Origin: CAVPCY01 sp963770765
Lineage (GTDB): Bacteria > Actinomycetota > Coriobacteriia > Anaerosomatales > PHET01
NCBI GenBank assembly: GCA_963770765.1
Contig: CAVYQS010000005.1
Span: 248,001 to 312,000, forward strand
Direction: 5' to 3'
Length of the DNA stretch: 64,000 nucleotides
How positions within the stretch are numbered: position 1 is the first letter of the stretch; each line of letters starts with the position of its first letter. Both the position numbers and the translations under genes were made by a program. Below, in pieces: positions 16,283 to 25,026 of the stretch. The notes under the pieces were generated by a model that had not been told where the DNA came from, ran no database searches, and worked only from the letters and a program-made list of their open reading frames with translations.

Positions 16283-17743
16283 ATGAGCTTCGACCCCACC
16301 GAGGAACCACTCCTCGCCGATCGACCCGAACACCCGGAAGAGGCATGTGGCGTCTTTGGCGTCTTCGCCCCCGGGGAGGACGTCGCGCGCCTCACCTACT
16401 TCGGCCTTCACGCGCTTCAGCACCGCGGTCAGGAGAGCGCGGGCATCGCCGTGGGCGACTACGAGACGGTGACCGTCACCAAGAACCTCGGCCTGGTCTC
16501 GCGCGTGTTCAAGGAGAGCGACCTGGACTCGCTGACCGGCGACGTCGCCATCGGTCATACGCGTTACTCCACGACCGGCTCCTCCACGAGCTGGGAGAAC
16601 GCTCAGCCCCACCTGTCCACGATCGGCCACCAGGTCATCGCTCTCGCCCATAACGGCAACCTCGTGAACACGCACGAGCTCCGAGAAGAGCTCAAAGGCC
16701 GCGGCCTGCGGTTCCGCTCCACGACCGACTCCGAGGTCATCGCGACCCTTATCGGCGCGTTCACCCAGGAAAGCAATCACATCCGAACCGGTATCGCCGA
16801 GGCCATGAGGCTCATCAGCGGCGCTTACGGTGTCGTGCTCATCACCGAGGAAGCCCTGTACGCGTTTCGCGACCCGCACGGGGTGCGCCCCCTCGTCATC
16901 GGCGCGCTGGCTGACGACCGGGGTTGGGTCGTGTCGAGCGAGACATGCGGCCTCGACATCGTGGGCGCCACCTTCATCCGTGACATCGCACCCGGCGAGT
17001 CGGTCAAGATCTCTGCCGACGGCGTGGAGTTCCAGCAGGCGGTGCCGGCCCAGAAGCCTTCCTTGTGCATCTTCGAGTTCGTCTACTTCGCGCGTCCCGA
17101 CTCCGAGATGTACGACTGCACGCTCTACGAGGCGCGCCGGCGCATGGGCGAGGCACTTGCTCGGGAAGCCCCTGCCGACGCCGACTTCGTCATGGGAGTC
17201 CCCGACTCGGGCATCCCGGCGGCCACGGGCTTCGCGCACCAGAGCGGACTGCCCTACGGCGAGGGCCTCGCGAAGAACCGCTACGTGGGCCGGACGTTCA
17301 TCTCGCCCTCGCAGACGCTGCGCCAGCAAGGCATCCGCCTGAAACTGAACCCGCTGAAGCACGCCATCAAGGGCAAGCGCCTGGTGGTCGTGGACGATTC
17401 AATCGTGCGGGGCAACACCACCAAGAAGCTCATCGCGCTGCTCCGTGAGTCTGGCGCGTCGGAGGTCCATATGCGGATCACGTCGCCCCCGGTCGTGTGG
17501 CCGTGCTTCTACGGCATCGACACCGACACCCAGGAGCAGCTCATCGGTTCGCAGAAGTCGGTCGAGGAGATCCGTGAGTTCGTCGACGCCGACTCGCTTG
17601 CCTACCTGTCGCTCGACGCCATGGTCGAGGCGACCGGAGCCGATAAGGACTCATTCTGTCTGGCCTGTTTCGACGGCAGCTATCCCATCGATATTCCCGA
17701 GAGTGTTCGTGACGGGAAGATGGCTCTCGAAAGCTGCAGCTGA
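16283..17743 (+). CDS. purF: Amidophosphoribosyltransferase
   Basis: First committed enzyme of purine synthesis, converting PRPP and glutamine to phosphoribosylamine; 486 residues. The nucleophile C22 (EEACGVFGVF) follows a 21-residue propeptide, as in the Bacillus-type enzyme. Cysteines in WPCFYGID and in FCLACFDG fit the [4Fe-4S] cluster ligands of that type. The PRPP loop VVVDDSIVRGNT is present. ATG 16283 is chosen rather than the upstream GTG 16148 because it gives the normal propeptide. The stop shares one base with the next gene. Confidence 0.96.
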   Translation: MSFDPTEEPLLADRPEHPEEACGVFGVFAPGEDVARLTYFGLHALQHRGQESAGIAVGDYETVTVTKNLGLVSRVFKESDLDSLTGDVAIGHTRYSTTGSSTSWENAQPHLSTIGHQVIALAHNGNLVNTHELREELKGRGLRFRSTTDSEVIATLIGAFTQESNHIRTGIAEAMRLISGAYGVVLITEEALYAFRDPHGVRPLVIGALADDRGWVVSSETCGLDIVGATFIRDIAPGESVKISADGVEFQQAVPAQKPSLCIFEFVYFARPDSEMYDCTLYEARRRMGEALAREAPADADFVMGVPDSGIPAATGFAHQSGLPYGEGLAKNRYVGRTFISPSQTLRQQGIRLKLNPLKHAIKGKRLVVVDDSIVRGNTTKKLIALLRESGASEVHMRITSPPVVWPCFYGIDTDTQEQLIGSQKSVEEIREFVDADSLAYLSLDAMVEATGADKDSFCLACFDGSYPIDIPESVRDGKMALESCS

Positions 17744-19692
17744 TGAGACTCAAGCACAGCGACTACTTCGTTCTCACCGTGATGGTACTCGCCGTCGCGA
17801 AAGCGGTCTTGACCCGCTATCTCGCGCTGGGCTCGACGAACATCCCCGTCGGCGTGGTGCTCGAGATGTCGGCGATCGTGCTGTTCATCTGCGTGGTCGA
17901 TGTTCTGCCGAGTCGCCGGAGACCGCTGATCACCGTCGCCGCGTACACAGGGCTCGTGCTTCTGATGTGGGCGAACCTGATCTACATCCGCGCATTCGAC
18001 CAGATCGTCGACCCCGGTATGCTGCAGGCCGCAGGTCAGGTGGGAACGGTGGCCGACATCGTCCTCGATCTCATGATGCCCGTGCACCTGTTCTACATCC
18101 TCGACATCCCGCTGCTCGTGCTCTGGGCGAGCGATCTGGTCACGTTCGAGTCGCCGCGGCCCCGGCGAAGCAAGCTGTTCGCCGCGATGGGCGCGGTGGC
18201 TCTGGTGCTCACGGTGATCCAGGTGGGCATCGTCACACGCATCCCCTCGGCGATGGACAGCATCGCGGTCGCTCGACGCCGCGGCCTGAGCGCCTACCAG
18301 ATAGCCTCGTTCGCGCGGGGCGAGGATCCGGCCTACGCGTCGGTGGCGCCACCACCACCTGCGGGGAGCGTGCAACTGTCGCCGGGTGCGGCCATGCAGC
18401 AGCGCATCGACGCCTTCCGCTCTGTCGAGCCCACCGGAAGGGTCGGCGGCGTGGCCTCCGGTGCCTACGCCGACGCCAACGTGATCATGATCCAGGTCGA
18501 AGCGCTCCAGGAGATGGCGTACGGCTCCTACTACCGGGGCCAGGAGATCACACCCAACCTGAACAAGATGGCCGACGATTCCTGGGTGTGCACCAACGCC
18601 TTCTCGCAGAGCGGGGTGGGCAACACGTCAGACTCCGAGTTCACCGCCAACACCTCTTTGCTTCAGCCGGTGGGCAAGGCCGCGGTGCTCGAGTACGTGG
18701 ATCGCGAGATCCCGTCGATTCCGCGGCTGCTCAACGACAAGGGCTACCGCACTGTGACGATGCACGGCAACGATGTCGCCTTCTGGAACCGCAAGGAGCT
18801 CTACGCATCGCTCGGGTTCCAGCAGTACTACGACCGTGCGGACATCGGCACCGTCGACCAGATGTACCGAGGCGCCTCCGATGAGGCCTTCTTCGCCGCT
18901 GCGGAGCGCATCATCCTCAACGACCTCGGACGACAGAAGCCGCTCTACGCGAACCTCATCACGATGTCATCCCACGCACCCTACACTCATGTGCCGTACG
19001 ACCGCCGCCCGGTCCAGGTTCCCGAATCGCTGCGCGAGAGCAAGGCCGCCAACTGGGTGGGGGCGATCAGCTACGCCGACATGGCGCTGGGGGACTTCCT
19101 CGGGTGGCTCAAGGAGACCGGGCTCTACGACACGTCGATCGTGATCGTCTACGGCGACCACCAGGCCATCAAGGAACTCGACATCACGGGTGCAGACAAG
19201 CAGATCGTCGAGAAGCTTCTGGGGCACCGCTACACCCAGGTGGATCGGCAGAAGGTACCGCTTCTCATCCACCTGCCGGGACAGACCGACGGCGGCGTGA
19301 TCAACTCGACCGTGGGCATCACCGACATCGCACCCACGGTGGCCGACCTGCTCGGAGTCGACATGAGCGAGACTCCGCATCTGGGCCGGAGCATCTTCGC
19401 CACCCCGGCCGATCCCCTCGTCATCACCCGCGGGCACTTCCCGGCGGGGTCGTTCCTCAACGATCGCGTGGCGTTCATGCCCGAGCTCACCTTCGAGGAC
19501 GGGACCGCCCTGCGGCTCGCCGACGGTGGCAAGGTCACGCCCTCGGCTACCGAGAAGGCCGACTTCGAGCGAGCGCTCGAGCTCTCCCAGCTGTCCGAGC
19601 AGTGGGTGCGCAGCTTGCCCATACGCCCGGACGCCGGGGACATCAAGGACGCGGTCATCCCCAAGGGCGTCAAGAGAGTCCCTGGCGAGTGA
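17743..19692 (+). CDS. LtaS-family membrane sulfatase / phosphoglycerol transferase
   Basis: Protein of 649 residues with about five N-terminal helices (roughly residues 8-170) and an extracytoplasmic alkaline-phosphatase-like domain from about 245. The catalytic Thr is T295 in GVGNTSDSEFTANTS, matching the LtaS nucleophile region. Later metal-binding motifs MHGNDVAFW, YGDHQA and SHAPYTHVPYD are visible. Probably transfers phosphoglycerol units to a surface glycolipid or polymer. ATG overlaps the purF stop (TGATG), so it is co-translated with a purine gene, an odd pairing. Confidence 0.9.
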   Translation: MRLKHSDYFVLTVMVLAVAKAVLTRYLALGSTNIPVGVVLEMSAIVLFICVVDVLPSRRRPLITVAAYTGLVLLMWANLIYIRAFDQIVDPGMLQAAGQVGTVADIVLDLMMPVHLFYILDIPLLVLWASDLVTFESPRPRRSKLFAAMGAVALVLTVIQVGIVTRIPSAMDSIAVARRRGLSAYQIASFARGEDPAYASVAPPPPAGSVQLSPGAAMQQRIDAFRSVEPTGRVGGVASGAYADANVIMIQVEALQEMAYGSYYRGQEITPNLNKMADDSWVCTNAFSQSGVGNTSDSEFTANTSLLQPVGKAAVLEYVDREIPSIPRLLNDKGYRTVTMHGNDVAFWNRKELYASLGFQQYYDRADIGTVDQMYRGASDEAFFAAAERIILNDLGRQKPLYANLITMSSHAPYTHVPYDRRPVQVPESLRESKAANWVGAISYADMALGDFLGWLKETGLYDTSIVIVYGDHQAIKELDITGADKQIVEKLLGHRYTQVDRQKVPLLIHLPGQTDGGVINSTVGITDIAPTVADLLGVDMSETPHLGRSIFATPADPLVITRGHFPAGSFLNDRVAFMPELTFEDGTALRLADGGKVTPSATEKADFERALELSQLSEQWVRSLPIRPDAGDIKDAVIPKGVKRVPGE

Positions 19693-20120
19693 GCGAGATG
19701 CTCGGCGCGCTTGAGGCCGGCGCTGTGCTCGCGGCCGCCTACAACCCTGTCTTCGCCGGCGTCTTCTCGGCGGTGTGCGCGGTGTTGTGCGCACGGCGCG
19801 GCAGGCCGGGACGCACCGCCTTGGGAGTCGGGATCCTGGTGGCGGGCTGGCTGCTGGGAGACGGCATGCGGACGATCGCCTCGGCGCGTGATCTGGCAGA
19901 CGGTGCGGGCGCGCTTCTGCCCTCGGCGGCGGTCGGTCTGAACGGAGCCGCCATCGGGCTGTGGGCGGTGCTGGGTTTCTGCGTGGGCTACGTCTTCCCC
20001 GCGTGGGCGGGCGCGTTCGTGGGGCGGCGCGTCACCTTCGGTACCGGCTGGCTCGCGGCCGGCGTGGTGAGCGTGACATGCTCGGGTCTGGTGGCGATGC
20101 TGGTGTCCCGGTGGGGGTGA
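19689..20120 (+). CDS. Small polytopic membrane protein
   Basis: A 143-residue protein with four hydrophobic segments (about 12-28, 38-55, 72-98 and 118-138). GTG 19689 overlaps the LtaS-like stop as GTGA; ATG 19698 is an alternative. No family recognised. Tight coupling suggests it works with, or is at least expressed with, the LtaS-like enzyme. Confidence 0.7.
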   Translation: MSEMLGALEAGAVLAAAYNPVFAGVFSAVCAVLCARRGRPGRTALGVGILVAGWLLGDGMRTIASARDLADGAGALLPSAAVGLNGAAIGLWAVLGFCVGYVFPAWAGAFVGRRVTFGTGWLAAGVVSVTCSGLVAMLVSRWG

Positions 20121-20180
20121 TGCGCGATCGACTCCCGAGCCTGCGGGCCATTCGGGCCGCACCGCGACACCGCCCTGCGC

Positions 20181-20186
20181 TAGAAT
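20181..20186 (+). promoter_or_regulatory. Possible -10 element of purM
   Basis: TAGAAT lies 68 bases before the purM ATG, in the 133-base gap. No -35 of quality is visible. Confidence 0.3.
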
Positions 20187-20253
20187 CCAACTCGCGGGCG
20201 CCCGTGTGCGAGCGTACCGCTGTCGACCCGTCACCACAGCATCCGGAGCGATC

Positions 20254-21309
20254 ATGACCGAGGACCCGCGCAAACCCGTCACGTACCGCGATGCCGGCGT
20301 GGACACCGCCGAGGGAGCGCGCGCGGTCGAGGCGATCCGCGACGCGGTCCGCTCCACGTACCGCCCCGAGGTCATCGGCGATATCGGCGGCTTCGGTGGG
20401 CTCTTCTCGGCGGCGGCGTTCAAGGAGATGGCCGACCCGGTCATGGTGAGCGGCACCGACGGGGTGGGCACCAAGCTCAAGCTCGCGCAGTTGCTCGACA
20501 GACACGACACGGTGGGCATCGACCTGGTGGCCATGTGCGCGAACGACATCCTGGTCTCAGGCGCCGAACCGCTGTTCTTCCTCGACTACGTCGCCGTGGG
20601 CAGACTCGACTCCGAGCGCATGGCCGCGATCGTGAGCGGCATCGCCGAGGGCTGCAAGCAGGCGGGCTGCGCGCTGGTCGGCGGCGAGATGGCCGAGCAC
20701 CCCGGCACGATGGAACCGGACGACTACGACCTCTCCGGCTTCTGCGTGGGCGTGGTCGACCGTCCCGCGATGATCACCGGTGAGGCGGTCAAGCCCGGCG
20801 ACGTGGTGCTGGGACTCGCGTCGAGCGGCCTGCACTCCAACGGCTTCTCGCTCGTGCGACGCGCAGTGGTCGAGGATCGCGAGGCCGAACTCGCGCTGCC
20901 CCGGGTCGACCTGGGTGGCAAGACGCTGGGAGAGGCGCTGCTGACGCCCACACGGCTCTATGTGAAGCCGGTGCTGGGGCTGCTGAGAAGCGGTGTACCG
21001 GTCAGTGCGATGGCGCACATCACCGGGGGCGGCATCACCGAGAACCTCGACCGCGTTCTCCCTCACGATTGCGATGCGGTCGTCTACCGCGCGTCGTGGC
21101 CGGTACCGCGCGTCATTCAGACCGTTGTCGATTCGGCGTCGCTTCCCCAAGATGAGGCGTACAAGACGTTCAACATGGGTGTCGGCTTCGCCATCGTGCT
21201 GGACAAGAAGAGCGCACCCGAGGCAGCGGCGAAGCTGCGGGCGGCAGGGGAGACCGTGTGGGAGATCGGTGAGATAGCGCAGGGCTCGCGTACGGTGGTC
21301 TACCGGTGA
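20254..21309 (+). CDS. purM: Phosphoribosylformylglycinamidine cyclo-ligase (AIR synthetase)
   Basis: Closes the imidazole ring of AIR; 351 residues. TYRDAGVDTAEG at the start, the glycine-rich GGFGGLFS, the SGTDGVGTKLK nucleotide-binding segment, CANDILVSGAEPLFFLDY and the HITGGGITENLDRVLP motif are all typical. ATG has CGGAG six bases upstream; the open frame extends to 20206 without need. The stop overlaps the purN start. Confidence 0.96.
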   Translation: MTEDPRKPVTYRDAGVDTAEGARAVEAIRDAVRSTYRPEVIGDIGGFGGLFSAAAFKEMADPVMVSGTDGVGTKLKLAQLLDRHDTVGIDLVAMCANDILVSGAEPLFFLDYVAVGRLDSERMAAIVSGIAEGCKQAGCALVGGEMAEHPGTMEPDDYDLSGFCVGVVDRPAMITGEAVKPGDVVLGLASSGLHSNGFSLVRRAVVEDREAELALPRVDLGGKTLGEALLTPTRLYVKPVLGLLRSGVPVSAMAHITGGGITENLDRVLPHDCDAVVYRASWPVPRVIQTVVDSASLPQDEAYKTFNMGVGFAIVLDKKSAPEAAAKLRAAGETVWEIGEIAQGSRTVVYR

Positions 21310-21917
21310 GCGCGCTCACCCTCGGCGTCCTGGTCTCCGGCTCGGGTACCAACCTGCAGGCGATCATCGACGCCATCGAAGCCGAGACGCTCGATGCGAC
21401 CGTCTCGGTGGTCATCTCGAACCGCGAGACGGCCCGGGGGCTCGGCCGCGCGCGCCGTCACGGCATCGACGCGGTCTTCCTCGACCCCTGCGCGTTCAAC
21501 TCGCCGCACGACTACAACATCGCGTTGCGAGACGCGCTCGAGGCCCGCGAGGTCGACCTGGTGGTGATGGCGGGCTACATGAAGCTGCTCGGCAAGGCGG
21601 TACTCGACGCCTATCCGAACCGGGTTCTCAACCTGCATCCGGCGCTGCTGCCGAGCTTCCCGGGCGCCAATGGCATCGGCGACGCCTTCGCCTACGGGGT
21701 CAAGGTGACCGGTATCACGGTGCACTTCGCGAGCGAGGTGTTCGACGAAGGCCCGATCATCGCCCAGGAGGTCGTCCGGATCGACGAGGCCGACACCGTC
21801 GAATCGCTCGAGGCCAAGATCCACGAGGCCGAGCACCGGCTCTACCCGGCCGTCATCCAGCTCATCTCGGAGGGTCGCGTGAGCGTCGACGGGCGCAAGG
21901 TCCGCATCTCGGGCTAG
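21306..21917 (+). CDS. purN: Phosphoribosylglycinamide formyltransferase, 10-formyl-THF dependent
   Basis: Transfers a formyl group to GAR; 203 residues. Visible motifs: LVSGSGTNLQAIIDA, VVISNRETARGL, MAGYMKLLG and NLHPALLPSFPG with the catalytic His, and HFASEVFDEGPIIAQE with the catalytic Asp. GTG overlaps the purM stop (GTGA), the common purMN arrangement. Confidence 0.96.
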   Translation: MSALTLGVLVSGSGTNLQAIIDAIEAETLDATVSVVISNRETARGLGRARRHGIDAVFLDPCAFNSPHDYNIALRDALEAREVDLVVMAGYMKLLGKAVLDAYPNRVLNLHPALLPSFPGANGIGDAFAYGVKVTGITVHFASEVFDEGPIIAQEVVRIDEADTVESLEAKIHEAEHRLYPAVIQLISEGRVSVDGRKVRISG

Positions 21918-21926
21918 GAGTTCGCC

Positions 21927-22472
21927 ATGGATATCCTCACCGCGATCGGACTGGCGCTGCCCGCGGGACTCAACGCCTACATCCCGCTGCTCGGCCTCGC
22001 TCTCGCCCAGCGCTTCGGCGTGGTCGCGTTGGCGGAGCCGTGGAGCCAACTGGGCGAGTGGTGGGCGATCGCGCTCATCTCGGTGTTTCTGATCGTGGAG
22101 GTGCTCGCCGACAAGGTCCCCGCGGTCGACAGCGTCAACGACGCGGTGCAGACGGTGGTGCGCCCCGCGGCGGGGGCCATCGTCGCGGTGGCGGCGAGCG
22201 GACAGGCGGGACAGAACTACACGCTCGTGATGGTTGCGCTCGGTATCGTTCTCGCGGGCGGTGTGCACCTCGTGAAGGCGAGCGCGCGCCCGGTCATCAA
22301 CGCCGTGAGCGGGGGCACCGGTGCACCCGTCGCCAGCACTGCCGAGGACGCCGCCGCGGCCTCGGCGACTCTGATCGCGCTGCTCATCCCGGTGCTTGTC
22401 GTCGCGGTCATCGCCGCGTGCATCGTGTTCGCCGTGTGGGTGTACCGGAAGCGGCGCGCCAGGACGCTGTAG
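21927..22472 (+). CDS. DUF4126 family membrane protein
   Basis: A 181-residue protein with about five helices. Its N-terminus GLALPAGLNAYIPLL, the EVLADKVPAVDSVNDAVQTVVRP loop pattern and a long glycine/alanine helix match DUF4126. Function unknown. TAGGAGTTC is a good ribosome site 9 bases after purN, so it is probably the last gene of the purMN unit. Confidence 0.85.
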   Translation: MDILTAIGLALPAGLNAYIPLLGLALAQRFGVVALAEPWSQLGEWWAIALISVFLIVEVLADKVPAVDSVNDAVQTVVRPAAGAIVAVAASGQAGQNYTLVMVALGIVLAGGVHLVKASARPVINAVSGGTGAPVASTAEDAAAASATLIALLIPVLVVAVIAACIVFAVWVYRKRRARTL

Positions 22473-22506
22473 GTGCGCGGCTTCTCACTGCATAGCGGAC
22501 CCTGCT

Positions 22507-22512
22507 ATATTC
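22507..22512 (+). promoter_or_regulatory. Possible -10 element of the binding-protein gene
   Basis: TATATT, five of six consensus bases, lies 55 bases before the ATG of the ABC binding lipoprotein, in the 95-base gap after the DUF4126 gene. Confidence 0.4.
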
Positions 22513-22567
22513 ATCGTCTGTGCTCCGACTTTGGGGCAAGCAACCACGCAAGGGGAAGGGAGCCAGC

Positions 22568-23731
22568 ATGACGCATACGGCTCGCAAGATGGCTGCGCTG
22601 CTCGCCACGTTCGCGCTCGCCGCGAGTGCGGTGGGATGCACGGCGCAGCCTGCCGAGGAGCCCGCGGATGGCGCTGTAGAGGCGACCACCGTCAAGATCG
22701 GCTTCGCAGCACCGCTCACCGGCGACAACGCGCTGTACGGTCAGGGCATGAAGCGCGCTGTCGAGCTCGCGATCGGCGAAGCGAACGCGTCTGAGGACGC
22801 GAAGGCCCAAGGCATCACGTTCGAGATCAGGGCCGAGGACGACGCCGCCGATCCCAAGCAGGCGGTCAACGTCGCGAACGCTTTGGCGGCCGACGCTGCA
22901 GTCGTGGCGCTGGTCGGGCACTTCAACTCGGGATGCTCGATCCCGGCGTCGCCGGTCTACAACGAGGCCGGCATGGCGATGGTCACGGTCTCGTCGAACC
23001 CCCAGCTCACCGCTCAGGGTTACGACGTCGTGAACCGCATCGTGGCCAAGGACGACGCGCAGGGTGGTTTCGCGGGTGCCATGGCGATGGACATGGGCTT
23101 CAAGGAGATCGCGATCATCGACGATGCGACTCCCTACGGCCAGGGCCTGGCAGCCGAGTTCAAGACCGCGTTCACCGCTGCAGGCGGTACGGTCGTCTCG
23201 GAAGACCGCATCCAGCCTAAAGAGGTGGACTTCTCGGCGCTCGTGACCAAGCTCAAGCAGGCCGGCCCGGCGGCGGTCTACTACGCCGGCGCCCACACCG
23301 AGGGCGCGCTGATCACCAAGCAGATGAGCGAAGCGGGCCTCAAGGTCCCGGTCATCGGCGGCGACATGCTCTACACCCCGGAGTACATCAAGATCGCTGG
23401 TGCCGATAACGCCGAGGGCGACATCGCCACGTCGTTGGGTCTGCCTCTCGAGCAGCAGCCCTTGGGCGCCGAGTTCCTCGAGAAGTACGAAGCCGAGTTC
23501 GGGCAGGCACCTGAGGCCTACGACAGCTACGCCTACGACGCCGCGAAGGTCATCATCGCCGCGGTGCTCGAGGTCGGGGCCGACCGCACTGCGGTCGCCC
23601 AGGCCATTCGTGCCGGCAGCGTCGACGGGGTCACCGGTGTGGTCGCCTTCGACGAGAACGGCGACAACAAGCAGCAGGTCATCTCGGCCTTCAAGGTCGA
23701 GGGCGGCGAGTGGAAGCAGATCCAGCAGTAG
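22568..23731 (+). CDS. Branched-chain amino-acid-type ABC transporter substrate-binding lipoprotein
   Basis: Extracellular solute-binding protein of 387 residues (LivJ/periplasmic-binding-protein type 1 fold). Signal peptide with lipobox SAVGC, C24 as the lipidation site. VKIGFAAPLTGDNALYGQGMK is the characteristic first strand of this family. GGGAAGGGAG is a strong ribosome site. No permease or ATPase genes adjoin it; it is bracketed by its own promoter and a strong terminator. The transporter core is therefore elsewhere, or the protein has a sensing role. Confidence 0.92.
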   Translation: MTHTARKMAALLATFALAASAVGCTAQPAEEPADGAVEATTVKIGFAAPLTGDNALYGQGMKRAVELAIGEANASEDAKAQGITFEIRAEDDAADPKQAVNVANALAADAAVVALVGHFNSGCSIPASPVYNEAGMAMVTVSSNPQLTAQGYDVVNRIVAKDDAQGGFAGAMAMDMGFKEIAIIDDATPYGQGLAAEFKTAFTAAGGTVVSEDRIQPKEVDFSALVTKLKQAGPAAVYYAGAHTEGALITKQMSEAGLKVPVIGGDMLYTPEYIKIAGADNAEGDIATSLGLPLEQQPLGAEFLEKYEAEFGQAPEAYDSYAYDAAKVIIAAVLEVGADRTAVAQAIRAGSVDGVTGVVAFDENGDNKQQVISAFKVEGGEWKQIQQ

Positions 23732-23758
23732 GATCCGCTCGATACCAGTCGTGATGGG

Positions 23759-23796
23759 AGCCGGCTTTCCGAAAGGGGAGCCGGCTTCTTGCTTCT
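23759..23796 (+). terminator. Rho-independent terminator after the binding-protein gene
   Basis: AGCCGGCTTTCC (23759-23770), a GAAA loop and GGGGAGCCGGCT (23775-23786) form a 12-pair stem with two G-T pairs, followed by TCTTGCTTCT. The self-complementary AGCCGGCT arms make it also look like a direct repeat. Confidence 0.85.
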
Positions 23797-23884
23797 CGTG
23801 AACTGATTCTTGAGCCGAGCGCGGTGTCCGGGCGCGGAGTCTGGCGAGACCGGGTATCTGCGCGCGGCCGGGAAGGGGAGAGGG

Positions 23885-23923
23885 GTTCCTATCAGTTCCT
23901 ATTGGAGGTATTCTGGTTCCTAT
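23885..23923 (+). promoter_or_regulatory. Promoter with three GTTCCTAT direct repeats, likely autoregulatory
   Basis: GTTCCTAT occurs at 23885-23892, 23895-23902 and 23916-23923. A promoter TTCCTA (23886-23891), 17 bases, TATTCT (23909-23914) would start transcription at about 23921, at the ATG itself (23922), implying a leaderless message. The repeats cover the -35, the spacer and the start. The encoded HTH protein is the obvious candidate to bind them. Confidence 0.55.
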
Positions 23924-24693
23924 GGATGATCTGTGGGACATAGCGCGCACGGCGGCCTATCTCGGCGTCACCGAGCGGACCGTCTACAACAAGGTGCGAT
24001 CAGGCGACCTGCCGGCGGTGAAGGTCGGCAGGCTGTGGCGCGTGCGCGAGAGCGACCTGCAGGCATGGCTCGGCGGTACGTCGCGGGTCGTGTCCGGCGC
24101 GGCGTTGGCCGCTGAGTCGGGGCCGATTCCGTCGCGCGGCGAGCTGGAGGCGCTGCTCGAGCCTCTCGTGGACACGTTGGAGCGCAGGCTCACGTTCGTG
24201 GGGCTGCTCACGCGAGGCGTGGAGGCACTCGGCTGGCCGGCGCCGGTGGTGGTGGGCGGGCACGCGGTCGAGTTCTACACGGCAGGCGGCTACACCACCG
24301 TCGACATCGATCTCGGCGGGTGCCTCTGAACCGGTTGCGCAGGTCCTCGACGCGTGGGGTTTCGAGCGCGAAGGACGGCATTGGTTCGACGAGGAGATGC
24401 GTCTCGTCGTGGAGGTTCCGGGTTCTCGACCGGTTGACCGACGAGAAGCGCACGCCAACGCTTACGTTCGGATCGGGCGGGTGGTCGTCAACGTGACTCG
24501 GTGTAGAGGACCTCGTCATCGACAGGCTTGCAGCCTGCGAAGCACTGGAGCGATGTCGATTCGTGCGATTGGGCGCGCAGACTGATCGATGCAGTCGAGG
24601 TAGACTCGACCTATCTTACCTGCAGCCGCAGAGCCGCTCGAGGAAGACGTCGCGGATGTACTCGAATCACTGATCGAGAATGGGCAGGCATAG
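23922..24693 (+). pseudogene. HTH (excisionase-type) / nucleotidyltransferase-like fusion, multiply frameshifted
   Basis: Residues 1-50 form an HTH_17 domain (ARTAAYLGVTERTVYNKVRS, KVGRLWRVRESDLQAWL). The remainder resembles a nucleotidyltransferase-like DUF6036-type protein: PAPVVVGGHAVEFYTAGGY and TVDIDL. The first frame stops at 24329, but conserved sequence continues in other frames: EPVAQVLDAWGFEREGRHWF, MRLVVEVPGSRPVD, GVEDLVIDRLAACEALE, DSCDWARRLIDAVEVD and EPLEEDVADVLESLIENGQA, ending at TAG 24691-24693. At least four single-base shifts are needed. Either a decayed gene or a badly sequenced stretch. A toxin-like nucleotidyltransferase role is only a guess from the fold. Confidence 0.7.
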
Positions 24694-24945
24694 ACGGCGC
24701 ACTCCGCGGACCATTGCCCGTTGCCGCGGGGTCCGTGCGGGTCGCTTGCGCGGCTTGCAGACGGCCCCGCGGCGCTATTCGATCGCCGGCCGGACGAGAC
24801 GGACCCGACCGATCGCGCGATCATCCGGCGGATGGCGCTACGTCGAGGTCGCACGCCGCCGAGCAGAAGGCCGCCTGGTCCGGCTCGGCGAGCGTGAGTA
24901 CGAGCTGCACGTGCGTGTGGCCGGGGCTCCACCGCCGCGCTAACC
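24694..24945 (+). other. Gene-free or decayed stretch before purH
   Basis: No intact gene. One frame around 24757-24840 reads LADGPAALFDRRPDETDPTD, which looks like protein-coding sequence but cannot be extended on either side without changing frame. It may be the remnant of a second small gene belonging with the broken HTH gene upstream. Confidence 0.35.
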
Positions 24946-24947
24946 GC

Positions 24948-24953
24948 TACAAT
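24948..24953 (+). promoter_or_regulatory. Probable -10 element of purH
   Basis: TACAAT, as at purC and purL, 74 bases before the purH ATG. No strong -35. Confidence 0.4.
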
Positions 24954-25026
24954 GCGTTCGGGAGTACTCGGGCCGCCGCGCGCGGCCTTTCACCGTTCAC
25001 CGCCACCAGCAGGGGAGTCAGCCATC

